Positions 19,883-27,885 of a DNA stretch of 64,000 nucleotides are shown here, in pieces (positions within the stretch are counted from its first letter, which is position 1; each line of letters begins with the position of its first letter). Source of the stretch: Modicisalibacter muralis (GTDB lineage: Bacteria; Pseudomonadota; Gammaproteobacteria; Pseudomonadales; Halomonadaceae); assembly GCF_900102945.1 (NCBI RefSeq), contig NZ_FNGI01000008.1, positions 124,001 through 188,000 on the forward strand, written 5' to 3'. The translations under genes and the position numbers were made by a program. Below the pieces are notes generated by a model. That model did no database searches, was not told where the DNA came from, and saw only the letters and a program-made list of their open reading frames with translations.

Positions 19883-20944
19883 GTGCGGCGGCTTCTCGCC
19901 ATCGCGCTGGCGGCACTGCTGACGCTGGCGTTACCGGTGGCGGCACAGGAGGACACCCTGTCGCCGCTGCCGGTACTCAACATCGAGACCGATGCCATCA
20001 GCGTGATGGGCGTTTCGTCGGGCGGTTACATGGCCACGCAACTGGCGGTGGCGTGGCCGGAACTGTTCTCGGGGCTGGCGGTGTTTGCCGCCGGCCCTTG
20101 GGGCTGCGCGCAGGGTGAGCTATCGCGGGCACTCGGCCAATGCATGGGTACCCGCCACGGCCTGCCCGACCCGGCGGCATTGGCTAGCCGCTACGCCCGT
20201 TATCTGCAGGAAGGCCTGGTTGGCGAGCCATCGGCGCTGGCCGAGCAGCGCGTCTACCTCTGGCACGGTGGATCGGATGCCGTGGTCGACCCGCGCCTCG
20301 GCGAGCAGTTGGCGGATCAATACCGCGACTGGCTGGCCGATCCCGAGGCTCAGTTGAAGGTCGAGACGAATCCCAACGCGGCCCACGGCTGGCCCGTGGC
20401 GGCCACTCCCTCGCCGGGTGTCGAATTCGCCGGCTGCGCCAAGGGCGGCAGCCCGCATCTGCTGGCCTGCGGTCAGGACGGCGCTGGCCAGGCGCTGCAA
20501 TGGCTGTATGGCGAGCGTGTCACGCCTCCCGAGGGCGACGGTCGCGGCATGCTGCGTTCCTTCGATCAGGTGGCGTTTTACGATGGCCTGGCCGAAGCGG
20601 GCTACGTTTACGTACCCAAGACCTGTGGAGAAGGCGCGCCCTGTGCGCTGATCGTCGCACTGCATGGCTGTGAGATGAGCGCTTCGCAGATCGGCGAGAC
20701 CTTCGTGCGCCATTCAGGACTCAACGAATGGGCCACCGAGAACCGCCTCGTGGTGCTTTACCCGCAGGCCGAAGCCAGCCTGCCCAACCCCCAGGCCTGC
20801 TGGGATTGGTGGGGCTACGATGAAAGCCTTTGGGAGCTCGATCCGCTCCATGACAGCCGCAAGGGCCAGCAGGTCCAGGCACTCAAGGCGATGGTCGAGC
20901 AGCTTGCCGGTCTGGCGCCGCCACAAAATCCCGAGCGTCACTAA
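19883..20944 (+). CDS. secreted type 2 short-chain-length PHA depolymerase family hydrolase
   Basis: 353 residues starting with GTG, with a signal peptide (about 1-21). The lipase box GVSSG (nucleophile S45) lies near the N-terminus, and the oxyanion-hole motif LHGC (H261) is C-terminal to it. This circular order defines type 2 catalytic domains of extracellular PHB depolymerases. D132 or D136 and H168 (NAAHGW) are the other likely triad members. No separate substrate-binding domain is seen, so the substrate may be short oligomers or another ester. It is likely co-transcribed with the FKBP gene. Confidence 0.8.
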   Translation: MRRLLAIALAALLTLALPVAAQEDTLSPLPVLNIETDAISVMGVSSGGYMATQLAVAWPELFSGLAVFAAGPWGCAQGELSRALGQCMGTRHGLPDPAALASRYARYLQEGLVGEPSALAEQRVYLWHGGSDAVVDPRLGEQLADQYRDWLADPEAQLKVETNPNAAHGWPVAATPSPGVEFAGCAKGGSPHLLACGQDGAGQALQWLYGERVTPPEGDGRGMLRSFDQVAFYDGLAEAGYVYVPKTCGEGAPCALIVALHGCEMSASQIGETFVRHSGLNEWATENRLVVLYPQAEASLPNPQACWDWWGYDESLWELDPLHDSRKGQQVQALKAMVEQLAGLAPPQNPERH

Positions 20945-20964
20945 CGAAAAAGCGTCGCGACGGT

Positions 20965-21576
20965 TTAGCCCGTCTTACCAAGCACTTGCTCTACTGCTGC
21001 CGTCAACGCATGGGGCGTCGGCGAGTACAGCACCCGCTGCAGAATCTCGCCTTCCCGATCGACGATATACAACGACGAGGTATGATCGACGCTGTAGTCC
21101 ATCGCCGAATCGGGCGTTTCCACCTTGCGCCAGATCACCCCATAGCGCTCGGCGATGTCCTTCAACTGCGCCTGGCTGCCGGTGGCACCGATGAATCGCG
21201 GTCCGAAATAGCCGACGTATTCCTCGAGCCGCGCCAGCGTATCGCGCTCGGGGTCCACCGAGATCAGCACCGGCACCAGCCGCTTGCGCTGCGATTCATC
21301 GAGGCTGGCCAGCGTCTGGCGCATTACCGCCAGACTCATCGGACACACATCCGGACAATAGGTGTAGCCGAAGAACAAGACCGCCAGCTGATTGTCGCCA
21401 AGTTCGGCCAAACTGAATTCGCCCGTCGTCGAAGGCAGGGTGATCGGGCCGCCCTGGGGCATCTCGACATCGCCATTGCGCAGTTGCTGCACCCACCAGA
21501 TCACCACCAGTGCCACGGCTACCGTTACGCCCCCCAGCGCTATCCAAAGCCGTTGTTTGCGTGTGGCATGGCTCAT
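20965..21576 (-). CDS. SCO1/SenC family copper-binding thioredoxin-like protein
   Basis: 203 residues with an N-terminal membrane anchor (about 10-30). The copper site is C74 and C78 in CPDVC with the distal H165 in SVDHTSSLY, the full SCO set. SCO proteins deliver copper to or reduce the CuA site of cytochrome c oxidase at the outer face of the membrane. GGAGGAT before the ATG at 21576 settles the start over an upstream frame extension. No cytochrome oxidase genes are nearby. It converges with the PHA depolymerase gene (20-nt gap). Confidence 0.93.
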   Translation of the reverse strand: MSHATRKQRLWIALGGVTVAVALVVIWWVQQLRNGDVEMPQGGPITLPSTTGEFSLAELGDNQLAVLFFGYTYCPDVCPMSLAVMRQTLASLDESQRKRLVPVLISVDPERDTLARLEEYVGYFGPRFIGATGSQAQLKDIAERYGVIWRKVETPDSAMDYSVDHTSSLYIVDREGEILQRVLYSPTPHALTAAVEQVLGKTG

Positions 21577-21766
21577 GGCATCCTCCGTTGTGGTTTGAAA
21601 TCGAGTCAGGGACTGTTGCGCGTCGCATGGCAGTGCCGGTGACAACCCTTCGCCCATCGAATGGCGATTAGCTTATCAGCTAATACGGATTTACTCCCCG
21701 CGTAAGGTATCGTAGGGGCTTCACAAGCTGCTCCACAAGAATGCGACAACACTGCCTGGTGACATC

Positions 21767-22681
21767 ATGACTGGCGTAGAGAACGCCCTAGGTCCGCTTT
21801 TCCTGCTGATTCTGCTCGGCGCACTGCTTGGCTGGCGGCGTCTGCCCGGCGGCGACTTCTGGCCCCATCTCGAGCGACTGATTTACTACCTGCTGTTCCC
21901 CGCCATGCTGGTGGCGACGCTGGCTAACGCCGACGTATCGCGGGTGCCGGTGGGCCGCGTCGCGCTAGCGCTGCTCGGCAGCATGCTCTGCTTCGCCGGG
22001 CTATTATGGCTGCTACGCAAACGGCTGGAAATGGATGCCGCCGCCTTTACCTCGGTATTTCAGGGCGCGCTGCGCTTCAACACCTATGTCGGCGTCGCCG
22101 GGGCCGCCGCCCTGCATGGCAGCGCTGGCGTCACGGTGGCCGCCGTGGCCGTGGCGCTGATGGTACCGGTGGTCAATGTGCTGTGCGTGGCAGGCTTTAT
22201 AGCCGCCGGCACCCTCGGCCCCTCCAGCCTCACCAAGAGTCTGGCCGCATTGGCGCGCAATCCACTGATTCTCGCCTGTGTCGGCGGCATCGTGCTCAAC
22301 CTGAGCGGCATCGGCCTGCCCGGCTGGAGCGGCCAGGCCGTCGAACTGCTGGGCCGCGCCGCCTTGCCGCTGGGGCTGGTCGCGGTGGGCGTGGCGCTGC
22401 GGCCGCGCGCGTTGGTACGCCTCGATCGTGGCGTCTGGACCGCCAACCTGGTCAAACTGCTACTGATGCCGGCCTTGGCATTGAGCCTGGCGCTGCTGCT
22501 CGGGCTCGATACGGTGAACCGCGACGTGGTGCTGCTGTTCGCCGCCCTGCCCACCGCCACGTCGGCTTATATTCTCGCTCGCCAGTTGGGTGGCGACGCC
22601 GAGTTGATGGCCGCGCTGATCACCGGGCAGACGCTATTGGCGATGCTGACCCTGCCCGCCTGGCTGACGCTGGCCGGCTGA
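21767..22681 (+). CDS. AEC family transporter (auxin efflux carrier superfamily)
   Basis: 304 residues with about ten membrane helices in two halves (1-145 and 160-304), typical of AEC permeases such as MdcF-type malonate carriers. The pattern LERLIYYLLFPAMLVATLAN and the second-half ALPTATSAYILARQLGGD agree with the family. The substrate is unknown, probably an organic anion. It stands alone on the plus strand. The Fur-box small RNA unit begins 45 nt past its stop. Confidence 0.88.
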   Translation: MTGVENALGPLFLLILLGALLGWRRLPGGDFWPHLERLIYYLLFPAMLVATLANADVSRVPVGRVALALLGSMLCFAGLLWLLRKRLEMDAAAFTSVFQGALRFNTYVGVAGAAALHGSAGVTVAAVAVALMVPVVNVLCVAGFIAAGTLGPSSLTKSLAALARNPLILACVGGIVLNLSGIGLPGWSGQAVELLGRAALPLGLVAVGVALRPRALVRLDRGVWTANLVKLLLMPALALSLALLLGLDTVNRDVVLLFAALPTATSAYILARQLGGDAELMAALITGQTLLAMLTLPAWLTLAG

Positions 22682-22725
22682 TGTGACTTCGCCAGACCCT
22701 TAAATAAAAAAGATTCTCGTTTCAC

Positions 22726-22754
22726 TTGACGACGCAAATGAGAATGATTATCTT
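22726..22754 (+). promoter_or_regulatory. promoter overlapped by a Fur box
   Basis: TTGACG (-35), a 17-nt spacer and TATCTT (-10). The spacer and -10 lie inside a 19-bp Fur-like box at 22734-22752 that matches 15 of 19 positions of GATAATGATAATCATTATC. Iron-loaded Fur bound here would block RNA polymerase. Predicted start of transcription is near 22761. Confidence 0.75.
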
Positions 22755-22760
22755 AACAAC

Positions 22761-22879
22761 GTGGCGCTCGCCAAGCGCCGCTTTCCATCGCAGAGAAGTC
22801 AGGTTCCCTGCCATGGTTATCTCCTCATCAAGCTAGTCACGGTCTTGACGGCGGCTCTACGGAGTCGCCGCTTTTTTTT
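22761..22879 (+). ncRNA. candidate Fur-repressed small RNA
   Basis: About 119 nt between the Fur-box promoter and a strong terminator, with no plausible coding sequence. The RNA would start with a 6-bp hairpin (22763-22779) and have an open, pyrimidine-rich stretch around 22815-22834 containing CTCCTCATCA, able to pair with purine-rich ribosome-binding sites. It would end in the terminator stem. The only ATG with an open frame gives MVISSSS and has no ribosome-binding site. The organisation recalls RyhB and PrrF iron-sparing RNAs, but I recognise no sequence homology. Alternative: the 5' end of a lost gene. Confidence 0.6.
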
Positions 22880-22934
22880 GGTTAACTCCTCATCAAGCTG
22901 CTCTTGATCAGACCGGTCTTGACGGCGGCGCTAC
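22815..22934 (+). repeat. partial tandem duplication of the small-RNA body
   Basis: Two 20-mers recur: 22815-22834 and 22880-22899 (GGTTA[T/A]CTCCTCATCAAGCT, 19 of 20), and 22841-22860 and 22915-22934 (GGTCTTGACGGCGGCTCTAC, 19 of 20). The second copy has a longer middle, no promoter of its own and no T-run. Confidence 0.8.
22849..22879 (+). terminator. rho-independent terminator of the small RNA
   Basis: A 9-bp stem (one G-U pair) closed by C-UACG-G, a UNCG-type stable tetraloop, then C and eight T residues (22872-22879). Confidence 0.9.
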
Positions 22935-22959
22935 GCGGTCAGCGCCTTGTCGATGGTCA

Positions 22960-23868
22960 TCAACGCATCGCATCCGCCCGCCATGGCCCGCGCTCGAAGA
23001 GTCTCTCGCGCAGCAATACTGCCAATGCCTCGACGGCGGGGCGTGACGCCCGCTCGATGCGTGTTGCGAAGTGCAATCGTGCTTCGCAGGGTCGCAGTGC
23101 CGGCAACCCTTCCGCTTCGCCCAACTCACGCATCGCCGGTGTCAGGCGCTGGCGGTCGAGTACACCGATCGCCAGTCCCGCCTCGATGGCTTTCTCGACC
23201 GCATGAATGCTGGTGCTGGTAAACACCGCATGCCAGGGCTTGCCGATGGCGTCCAGCGACTCCACCGCCAGGTCCCGATAGGGGCAATCGACATGATGCA
23301 GTGCCAGCGGCAGGCTGGGGCGTTCGGCGAGCCGCCCCAGGCGTGGGCCGGCCCATACCGGCGAGGTCTGCCACAACGCTTCGCCATCGGGCAGGCGCCG
23401 CGGTCGGTCGAGCAGCACCGCCAGGGCCAGGTTGGACTGGGTTAGCTGACGAGCCAACTCGCCGCTGGTCGCGGTGACCGCCTCGAGCAAGACATCGGGG
23501 TGGCGAGCCAGGAAATCGGGAAGCACGTCGCCCAGCAGTTCGCGCGCATAATCCTCGGGCAGGCCAAAGCGCACCTTGCCGCCCAGCCCGCGCCCGGTGA
23601 AGCGCGCCAACATGCCATCGTGCAGACGCAGCAATTCACGTGACTCGCGCAGCAGTGCCTCGCCTGCCGCGGTGGGCGTCACGCCGCGCGGGCCGCGCTC
23701 GAGCAAGCGGATTTCCAGCACCTCCTCGAGTCGCTTGAGCTGCATGCTGATCGCGCTGATCGTGCGATGGCGCTGCTCGGCGGCGGCCGCCAGCGAGCCT
23801 AGGTGCGCCGCCGCCTGAAAGCTGCGTAGCAGCTCAAGATCGAGAGCGGCGACAGGGACTTCACTCAT
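22960..23868 (-). CDS. LysR family transcriptional regulator
   Basis: 302 residues: an N-terminal winged helix-turn-helix (about 8-65, LELLRSFQAAAHLGSLAAAAEQRHRTISAIS) and a periplasmic-binding-like effector domain. The ATG at 23868 gives the standard LysR length, and the open frame extends 20 codons upstream. It is divergent from the EamA transporter gene with a 90-nt gap that holds a CTTC-GAAG inverted repeat. This is the usual layout for a regulator and its target exporter. The effector is unknown. Confidence 0.9.
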   Translation of the reverse strand: MSEVPVAALDLELLRSFQAAAHLGSLAAAAEQRHRTISAISMQLKRLEEVLEIRLLERGPRGVTPTAAGEALLRESRELLRLHDGMLARFTGRGLGGKVRFGLPEDYARELLGDVLPDFLARHPDVLLEAVTATSGELARQLTQSNLALAVLLDRPRRLPDGEALWQTSPVWAGPRLGRLAERPSLPLALHHVDCPYRDLAVESLDAIGKPWHAVFTSTSIHAVEKAIEAGLAIGVLDRQRLTPAMRELGEAEGLPALRPCEARLHFATRIERASRPAVEALAVLLRERLFERGPWRADAMR

Positions 23869-23890
23869 ATTGAACCCACCGTACAATATT

Positions 23891-23906
23891 CTTCGATTTA
23901 TTGAAG
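23891..23906. promoter_or_regulatory. possible LysR operator
   Basis: CTTC-N8-GAAG lies in the gap between the divergent lysR and eamA genes and has the T-N11-A character of LysR boxes. Short and AT-rich, so the call is tentative. Confidence 0.35.
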
Positions 23907-23958
23907 CCTTTCGTTGCGCCAAGCTCAAGCCCTGAGATCGACCAACAAGGATAGGGCC

Positions 23959-24904
23959 ATGCCACCCTCGCTATTGTCTTCGCTGGCCGCGTCAGGTTTC
24001 GTGGTGTGCTGGAGCTCGGGATTCATCGGTGGTCGGCTGGCAGTCGAGGTCGCCCTGCCGCCAATGGCGCTGTTTGCCTGGCGCTTCGCGCTGGCCACGC
24101 TGCTGGTTGCGCTATGGTGGCGAGCATGGGGAACGCGCTCGGCATCGCGCCAGGGCCTATTCATCGAGGCGGGTATCGGCTGCCTGACCATGGGCGGCTA
24201 CCTGCTCGGCGTGATGCTGGCGATCCAGGCGGGCGTAGGCACCGCTGTTACGGCCTTGATCACCGCGCTGCAACCGCTGCTGGCGACGCTCCTGGCCAGC
24301 CTGCTGCTGGGCCCGCGCTCGGGCGGGCTGCGTTGGCTGGGCATGATCATCGCGAGCGTCGGCGTCATCCTGTGCGTGGCAGGCGATCTCGGTAACGCCG
24401 ACGGCGCCCCGCTGTGGGCCTATGGGCTGCCGCTGCTGTCGGTAGTATCGGTGACGCTGGGCAGCATACTCGCCGCGCGCTACCCGACGGCGATGGCGAT
24501 GGATGCCACCTTGACCGCCCAGTTGGCCGCGGCGACCGGCGTATTTTTGATCGCCGCGCTGATCGAAGGCCACGGCCGTATAGCGCTACCGGCGCTGGAC
24601 TCTGCCACCCTGACGGCTATCGGCTGGCTGGTGTTCTTCTCCAGCCTCGGGGCTACGGTTTCTTCGTCGCCTGCCTGCGTCGCTTCGGGGTCAACCTGAC
24701 CTCGACGCTGATCTACCTGACCCCGCCGGTCACGATGGCCTGGGCGGCGATGATGTTCGGTGACATACCGGGGCATTGGGAATAATCGGCATGCTGGTCG
24801 CCTCGACCGGTGTCGGCGTGGCGATGATCGGAGCCGGCAAGCGGGCGCCGGCGTCGGATGCGCCTTCTCACACGGGCCCCCGCTTGCAGGCCTGTAGCCG
24901 CTAG
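23959..24904 (+). pseudogene. EamA/DMT family transporter, broken by two single-base deletions
   Basis: The protein similarity runs through three frames. Frame one (from ATG 23959, RBS AAGGAT) gives ten-helix EamA sequence up to WLVFFSSLG. At the GGGG of 24649-24652 one G is missing, and the sequence resumes in another frame as GYGFFVACLRRFGVNLTSTL. At 24780-24782 one A is missing after HWE, and it resumes as IIGMLVASTGVGVAMIGAG to the TAG at 24902. Restoring both bases yields a normal 315-residue protein. Both losses fall in short homopolymer contexts, so sequencing error is as likely as a real pseudogene. Without repair the product would stop at residue 246 and lack the last helices. Confidence 0.82.
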
Positions 24905-24907
24905 CGC

Positions 24908-25636
24908 TCAGTCGGCGCGAACGAATATCAGATCCCACACGCCGTGGCCGAGCTGCGCGCCGCGCCGTTCGAACTTGGTCAGCGGGCGAAACTCGGGGCG
25001 TGCCACGTAAGGGCCATCGGTCGCGGTGTTGCGATAGCCGGGAGCGTCGGCCATGATCTCGGCCATGTGCTCGGCATAGGCCTGCCAGTCGGTGGCCATG
25101 TGCAACTGGCCGCCGGGCTTCAGGCGCGTGCGCACCAGCTCGACGAAGGCCGGCTGAACGATACGCCGCTTGTGGTGCTTCTTCTTCGGCCAGGGGTCGG
25201 GGAAGAACAGTTGCAAGCCATCCAGGCTGGCCTCGGGCAGGCAGTGCGTCAGCACCGCCAGGGCATCGTCGCGATACACCCGTAAATTGGTCAGGCCGCG
25301 CTTGTCAGCCTCGTCGAGCAGCTTGCCGACACCCGGCGCATGCACTTCGATACCGATGAAGTCGGTATCCGGGTGGGCCTCGGCCTGCTCGATCAGCGAG
25401 CCGCCCATGCCGAAGCCGATTTCCACCACGCGTGGCGCGCGGCGGCCGAACAGGACGTCAAGATCCTGCAGGCCGTCTTCCACGCTCAAGCCGAGCCGCG
25501 GCCAGACCTCTTCCAGGCCGCGATTCTGCGCGGCGGTCATGCGCCCGGCGCGCAGCACGTAGCTTTTCACGCCGCGCCGGGGGCGCTCGGCGGTGTCGGT
25601 CATCAGGGCGTCGTCGGTCAAGCGTTCGTCACTCAT
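24908..25636 (-). CDS. trmB: tRNA (guanine-N7-)-methyltransferase
   Basis: 242 residues, normal for TrmB, which makes m7G46 in the tRNA variable loop with SAM. The SAM-binding segment [16 protein letters not shown], the family signature [17 protein letters not shown] and the C-terminal T.FERRG are all present. The first ~30 residues are poorly conserved, so the start is uncertain between the two nearby ATGs (residues 1 and 12). It follows thiG by 35 nt on the same strand and is probably in the thiSG transcript. Confidence 0.96.
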   Translation of the reverse strand: MSDERLTDDALMTDTAERPRRGVKSYVLRAGRMTAAQNRGLEEVWPRLGLSVEDGLQDLDVLFGRRAPRVVEIGFGMGGSLIEQAEAHPDTDFIGIEVHAPGVGKLLDEADKRGLTNLRVYRDDALAVLTHCLPEASLDGLQLFFPDPWPKKKHHKRRIVQPAFVELVRTRLKPGGQLHMATDWQAYAEHMAEIMADAPGYRNTATDGPYVARPEFRPLTKFERRGAQLGHGVWDLIFVRAD

Positions 25637-25671
25637 GCAGCGGTCTTAGGCTCTTTAATGGGTAGTGGCGA

Positions 25672-26493
25672 TCAGCCGTTGATACGCCCGGCGAACGGCG
25701 ACGATGCCTCGGCACGCTGACGGCGCGGCATGCGCTCGGCCAGAAAGGCCTCGCGCCCGGCTTCGACGGCTTTCTTCATGGCTCCAGCCATCAATACCGG
25801 CTGGCGGGCGTGGGCGATCGCCGAGTTCATCAATACCGCATCGCAGCCAAGCTCCATGGCCAACGCGGCATCGGAGGCAGTGCCGATACCGGCATCGACG
25901 AGGATCGGTACCTCGGCGTGCTCGATGATCAGGCCCAGGTTGTGCGGATTCATCAAGCCATGCCCCGAGCCGATCAGCGAGCCCAGCGGCATCACCGCGC
26001 TGCAGCCGAGCTTCTCGAGTTCCTTGGCGACGATCGGATCGTCGCTGGTATAGACCATCACGTCGAAGCCGTCGCGCACCAGTTCGTCGGCGGCTTTGAG
26101 CGTCTCAACCACGTTGGGATACAGGGTGTTGTCGTCGCCCAGCACTTCGAGCTTGACCAGGTTGTGGCCATCGAGCAGTTCGCGAGCCAGCTTGCAGGTC
26201 CGCACCGCATCTTTGGCGGTGTAGCAGCCGGCGGTATTGGGCAGTAGCGTGTAGCGCTCGGGCGAGACGGCGTCGAGCAGGTTGGGCTCGTCGACATTCT
26301 GACCGAGATTGGTGCGGCGCACCGCGAAGGTGACGATCTCGGCACCACTGGCGGCAATCGCCGTGGCGGTCTCGTCGAAATCCTTGTATTTACCGGTACC
26401 GACCAGCAGGCGCGAGGTGAATTCGCGACCGGCAACCTGCCACGGCTGATCCACGAGAAGTTCTCTGCGAAGCTCTTTGTGAAGTGCGGACAT
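25672..26493 (-). CDS. thiG: thiazole synthase
   Basis: 273 residues. ThiG builds the thiazole phosphate of thiamine from deoxyxylulose phosphate, dehydroglycine and ThiS-thiocarboxylate. The Schiff-base lysine is K114 in [10 protein letters not shown]. The phosphate-binding loops [12 protein letters not shown] and [12 protein letters not shown] complete the TIM-barrel site. It directly follows thiS (30-nt gap), its sulfur donor. The substrate DXP is made by the dxs gene at the end of the window. Confidence 0.97.
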   Translation of the reverse strand: MSALHKELRRELLVDQPWQVAGREFTSRLLVGTGKYKDFDETATAIAASGAEIVTFAVRRTNLGQNVDEPNLLDAVSPERYTLLPNTAGCYTAKDAVRTCKLARELLDGHNLVKLEVLGDDNTLYPNVVETLKAADELVRDGFDVMVYTSDDPIVAKELEKLGCSAVMPLGSLIGSGHGLMNPHNLGLIIEHAEVPILVDAGIGTASDAALAMELGCDAVLMNSAIAHARQPVLMAGAMKKAVEAGREAFLAERMPRRQRAEASSPFAGRING

Positions 26494-26523
26494 AATCTCT
26501 CCAGAAGGGAGTAAGGCGACGGA

Positions 26524-26724
26524 CTAGCCGCCGCCGATAGCGTGCACGATCTCCACGCGATCGCCATCCGCCAGGCGGGTGGCGTCATGCTGGCTGCGTG
26601 GCACGATCTCCTCGTTGACTTCGACCGCGATGCGGCGTCCGGCCAGGCCAAGCGAGACGATCAGTTCGCCGATCGTCGGCTCGCTTTCGAAGGCGCGTGC
26701 ATCACCGTTGAGCTGAATCTGCAT
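26524..26724 (-). CDS. thiS: sulfur carrier protein ThiS
   Basis: 66 residues with a beta-grasp, ubiquitin-like fold. It starts MQIQLNGDARAF and ends AIGGG, the Gly-Gly tail that is adenylated and turned into a thiocarboxylate. The start at 26724 gives the standard length, while the open frame runs 22 codons further up. It is encoded just upstream of thiG. The genes for activation (thiF) and oxidation (thiO/thiH) are not in the window. Confidence 0.95.
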   Translation of the reverse strand: MQIQLNGDARAFESEPTIGELIVSLGLAGRRIAVEVNEEIVPRSQHDATRLADGDRVEIVHAIGGG

Positions 26725-26896
26725 GGCGACCTCTGAGCGTCGTTCATGAAGGTGAACCCGTGCATGACGGGGACCATAGTCTAACGCCAAACGCCCACTC
26801 GGGCATCCTTCGGTGCGAATCCAAATGCTGCACCAGGCAGATCAAAAATACCCATGGCATCATGGCTCAAGATTTCTACGCAGGAGCCACTGCAGC

Positions 26897-27277
26897 ATGC
26901 CTTATCGTCTTGCCTGGGTCGCCGTTGCCCTGAGCGGTTTCGTCATGGTGCTGGCCGGCGCCTTCGCCGCGCACGGCCTGGAAGGCCGGGTGCCCGAACG
27001 GCTGCTCGAAGCCTTCGAGACCGGCGTGCGCTATCAGGCCTGGCATACCCTGGCGATGCTGGCGGTGCTGGTCTGGCGACAAGCGGTGCCTGCCCAAGGG
27101 CAGGGCCTCGCGCTGTGGTTATGGGGTGGGGGTATCGTGCTGTTTTCGGGCTCGCTTTATCTGCTGACGCTGACCGGCATTCGCGGGCTGGGCATGATCA
27201 CGCCCTTCGGCGGCCTGCTGCTGATGGCCGGCTGGCTGGCGCTGGCGATTAGCGCCTGGAAGGCCAGAAGCGGTTGA
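26897..27277 (+). CDS. DUF423 family membrane protein
   Basis: 126 residues with four hydrophobic segments. The family pattern is clear: LSGFVMVLAGAFAAHGLEGRV, FETGVRYQAWHTLAML, FSGSLYLL and GMITPFGGLLLMAGW. It is a small inner-membrane protein (YgdD type) of unknown function. AGGAG lies ten bases before the ATG at 26897. It is divergent from thiS, and its start region is also the thiS upstream region. Confidence 0.9.
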   Translation: MPYRLAWVAVALSGFVMVLAGAFAAHGLEGRVPERLLEAFETGVRYQAWHTLAMLAVLVWRQAVPAQGQGLALWLWGGGIVLFSGSLYLLTLTGIRGLGMITPFGGLLLMAGWLALAISAWKARSG

Positions 27278-27304
27278 AGCGGTTAGAGAGGGCTGAGGGT
27301 CGCC

Positions 27305-27724
27305 TTAATCGTCGTCGCGATCGGGCAGCACATAGGTCGCGGTGACGATCGCCACCGGCTCGTCGCTGCCGGCCGAAAACAGTTCGACCTCGCCTACCGC
27401 CAGTTGACGCCCCAGCTTGACCACGCGGGCATTGGCGATCAGGTCGCGGTCACCACGCGCGCGACGCAGAAAGTGGCAGGTCAGGTCGGTGGTCACCGCC
27501 ATCGGCTCGGGCCCGACCTGAGCGAGTATCGCCACGTACAGGCAGACATCCGCCAGGCCCATCATGCTGGGACCGGACACGCAGGCACCCGGGCGCAGAT
27601 GCTCATCCTCGATGGCCAGGCTCATGGTGGCGCGCATCTCGTCGACGCCTTCGATGGTACCCTGGCGATGAGGGAAGACCTCATCGAGAAAATCCTCGAT
27701 GGCGGCGGCGGTCATCACGGTCAT
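27305..27724 (-). CDS. PaaI family hotdog thioesterase
   Basis: 139 residues with the single hotdog fold: RPGACVSGPSMMGLADVCLYVAI on the central helix, then VTTDLTCHFLRRAR and the C-terminal strands. Such enzymes hydrolyse acyl- or aryl-CoA thioesters as tetramers in the cytoplasm. The substrate cannot be read from the sequence. GGGAGA before the ATG at 27724 fixes the start. It converges with the DUF423 gene. Confidence 0.87.
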   Translation of the reverse strand: MTVMTAAAIEDFLDEVFPHRQGTIEGVDEMRATMSLAIEDEHLRPGACVSGPSMMGLADVCLYVAILAQVGPEPMAVTTDLTCHFLRRARGDRDLIANARVVKLGRQLAVGEVELFSAGSDEPVAIVTATYVLPDRDDD

Positions 27725-27823
27725 GAACGATCTCCCAGCGGTGGCGAAGAACCCAGGCTGACAAGATAACGTAACCGACCGACAGCGCACACCATCCCAT
27801 GGTGGCAGTTGGCAGGCTCCATG

Positions 27824-27857
27824 AAAAACACCCCCGACGCTGGCGCGACGAGGGTGT
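27824..27857 (-). terminator. rho-independent terminator of glcB
   Basis: On the minus strand ACACCC pairs with GGGTGT around a longer imperfect stem, followed by TTTTT. It begins about 30 nt past the glcB stop. Confidence 0.75.
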
Positions 27858-27885
27858 GGTTGGTAGCGCGTGACGCGTAGCTAAG

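Noticed and set aside
22813-22836. Mini-ORF MVISSSS with four serine codons before a terminator, suggesting an attenuator
   Set aside because: No ribosome-binding site and no plus-strand serine gene downstream, since the next genes are a minus-strand lysR and eamA. A small RNA fits better.
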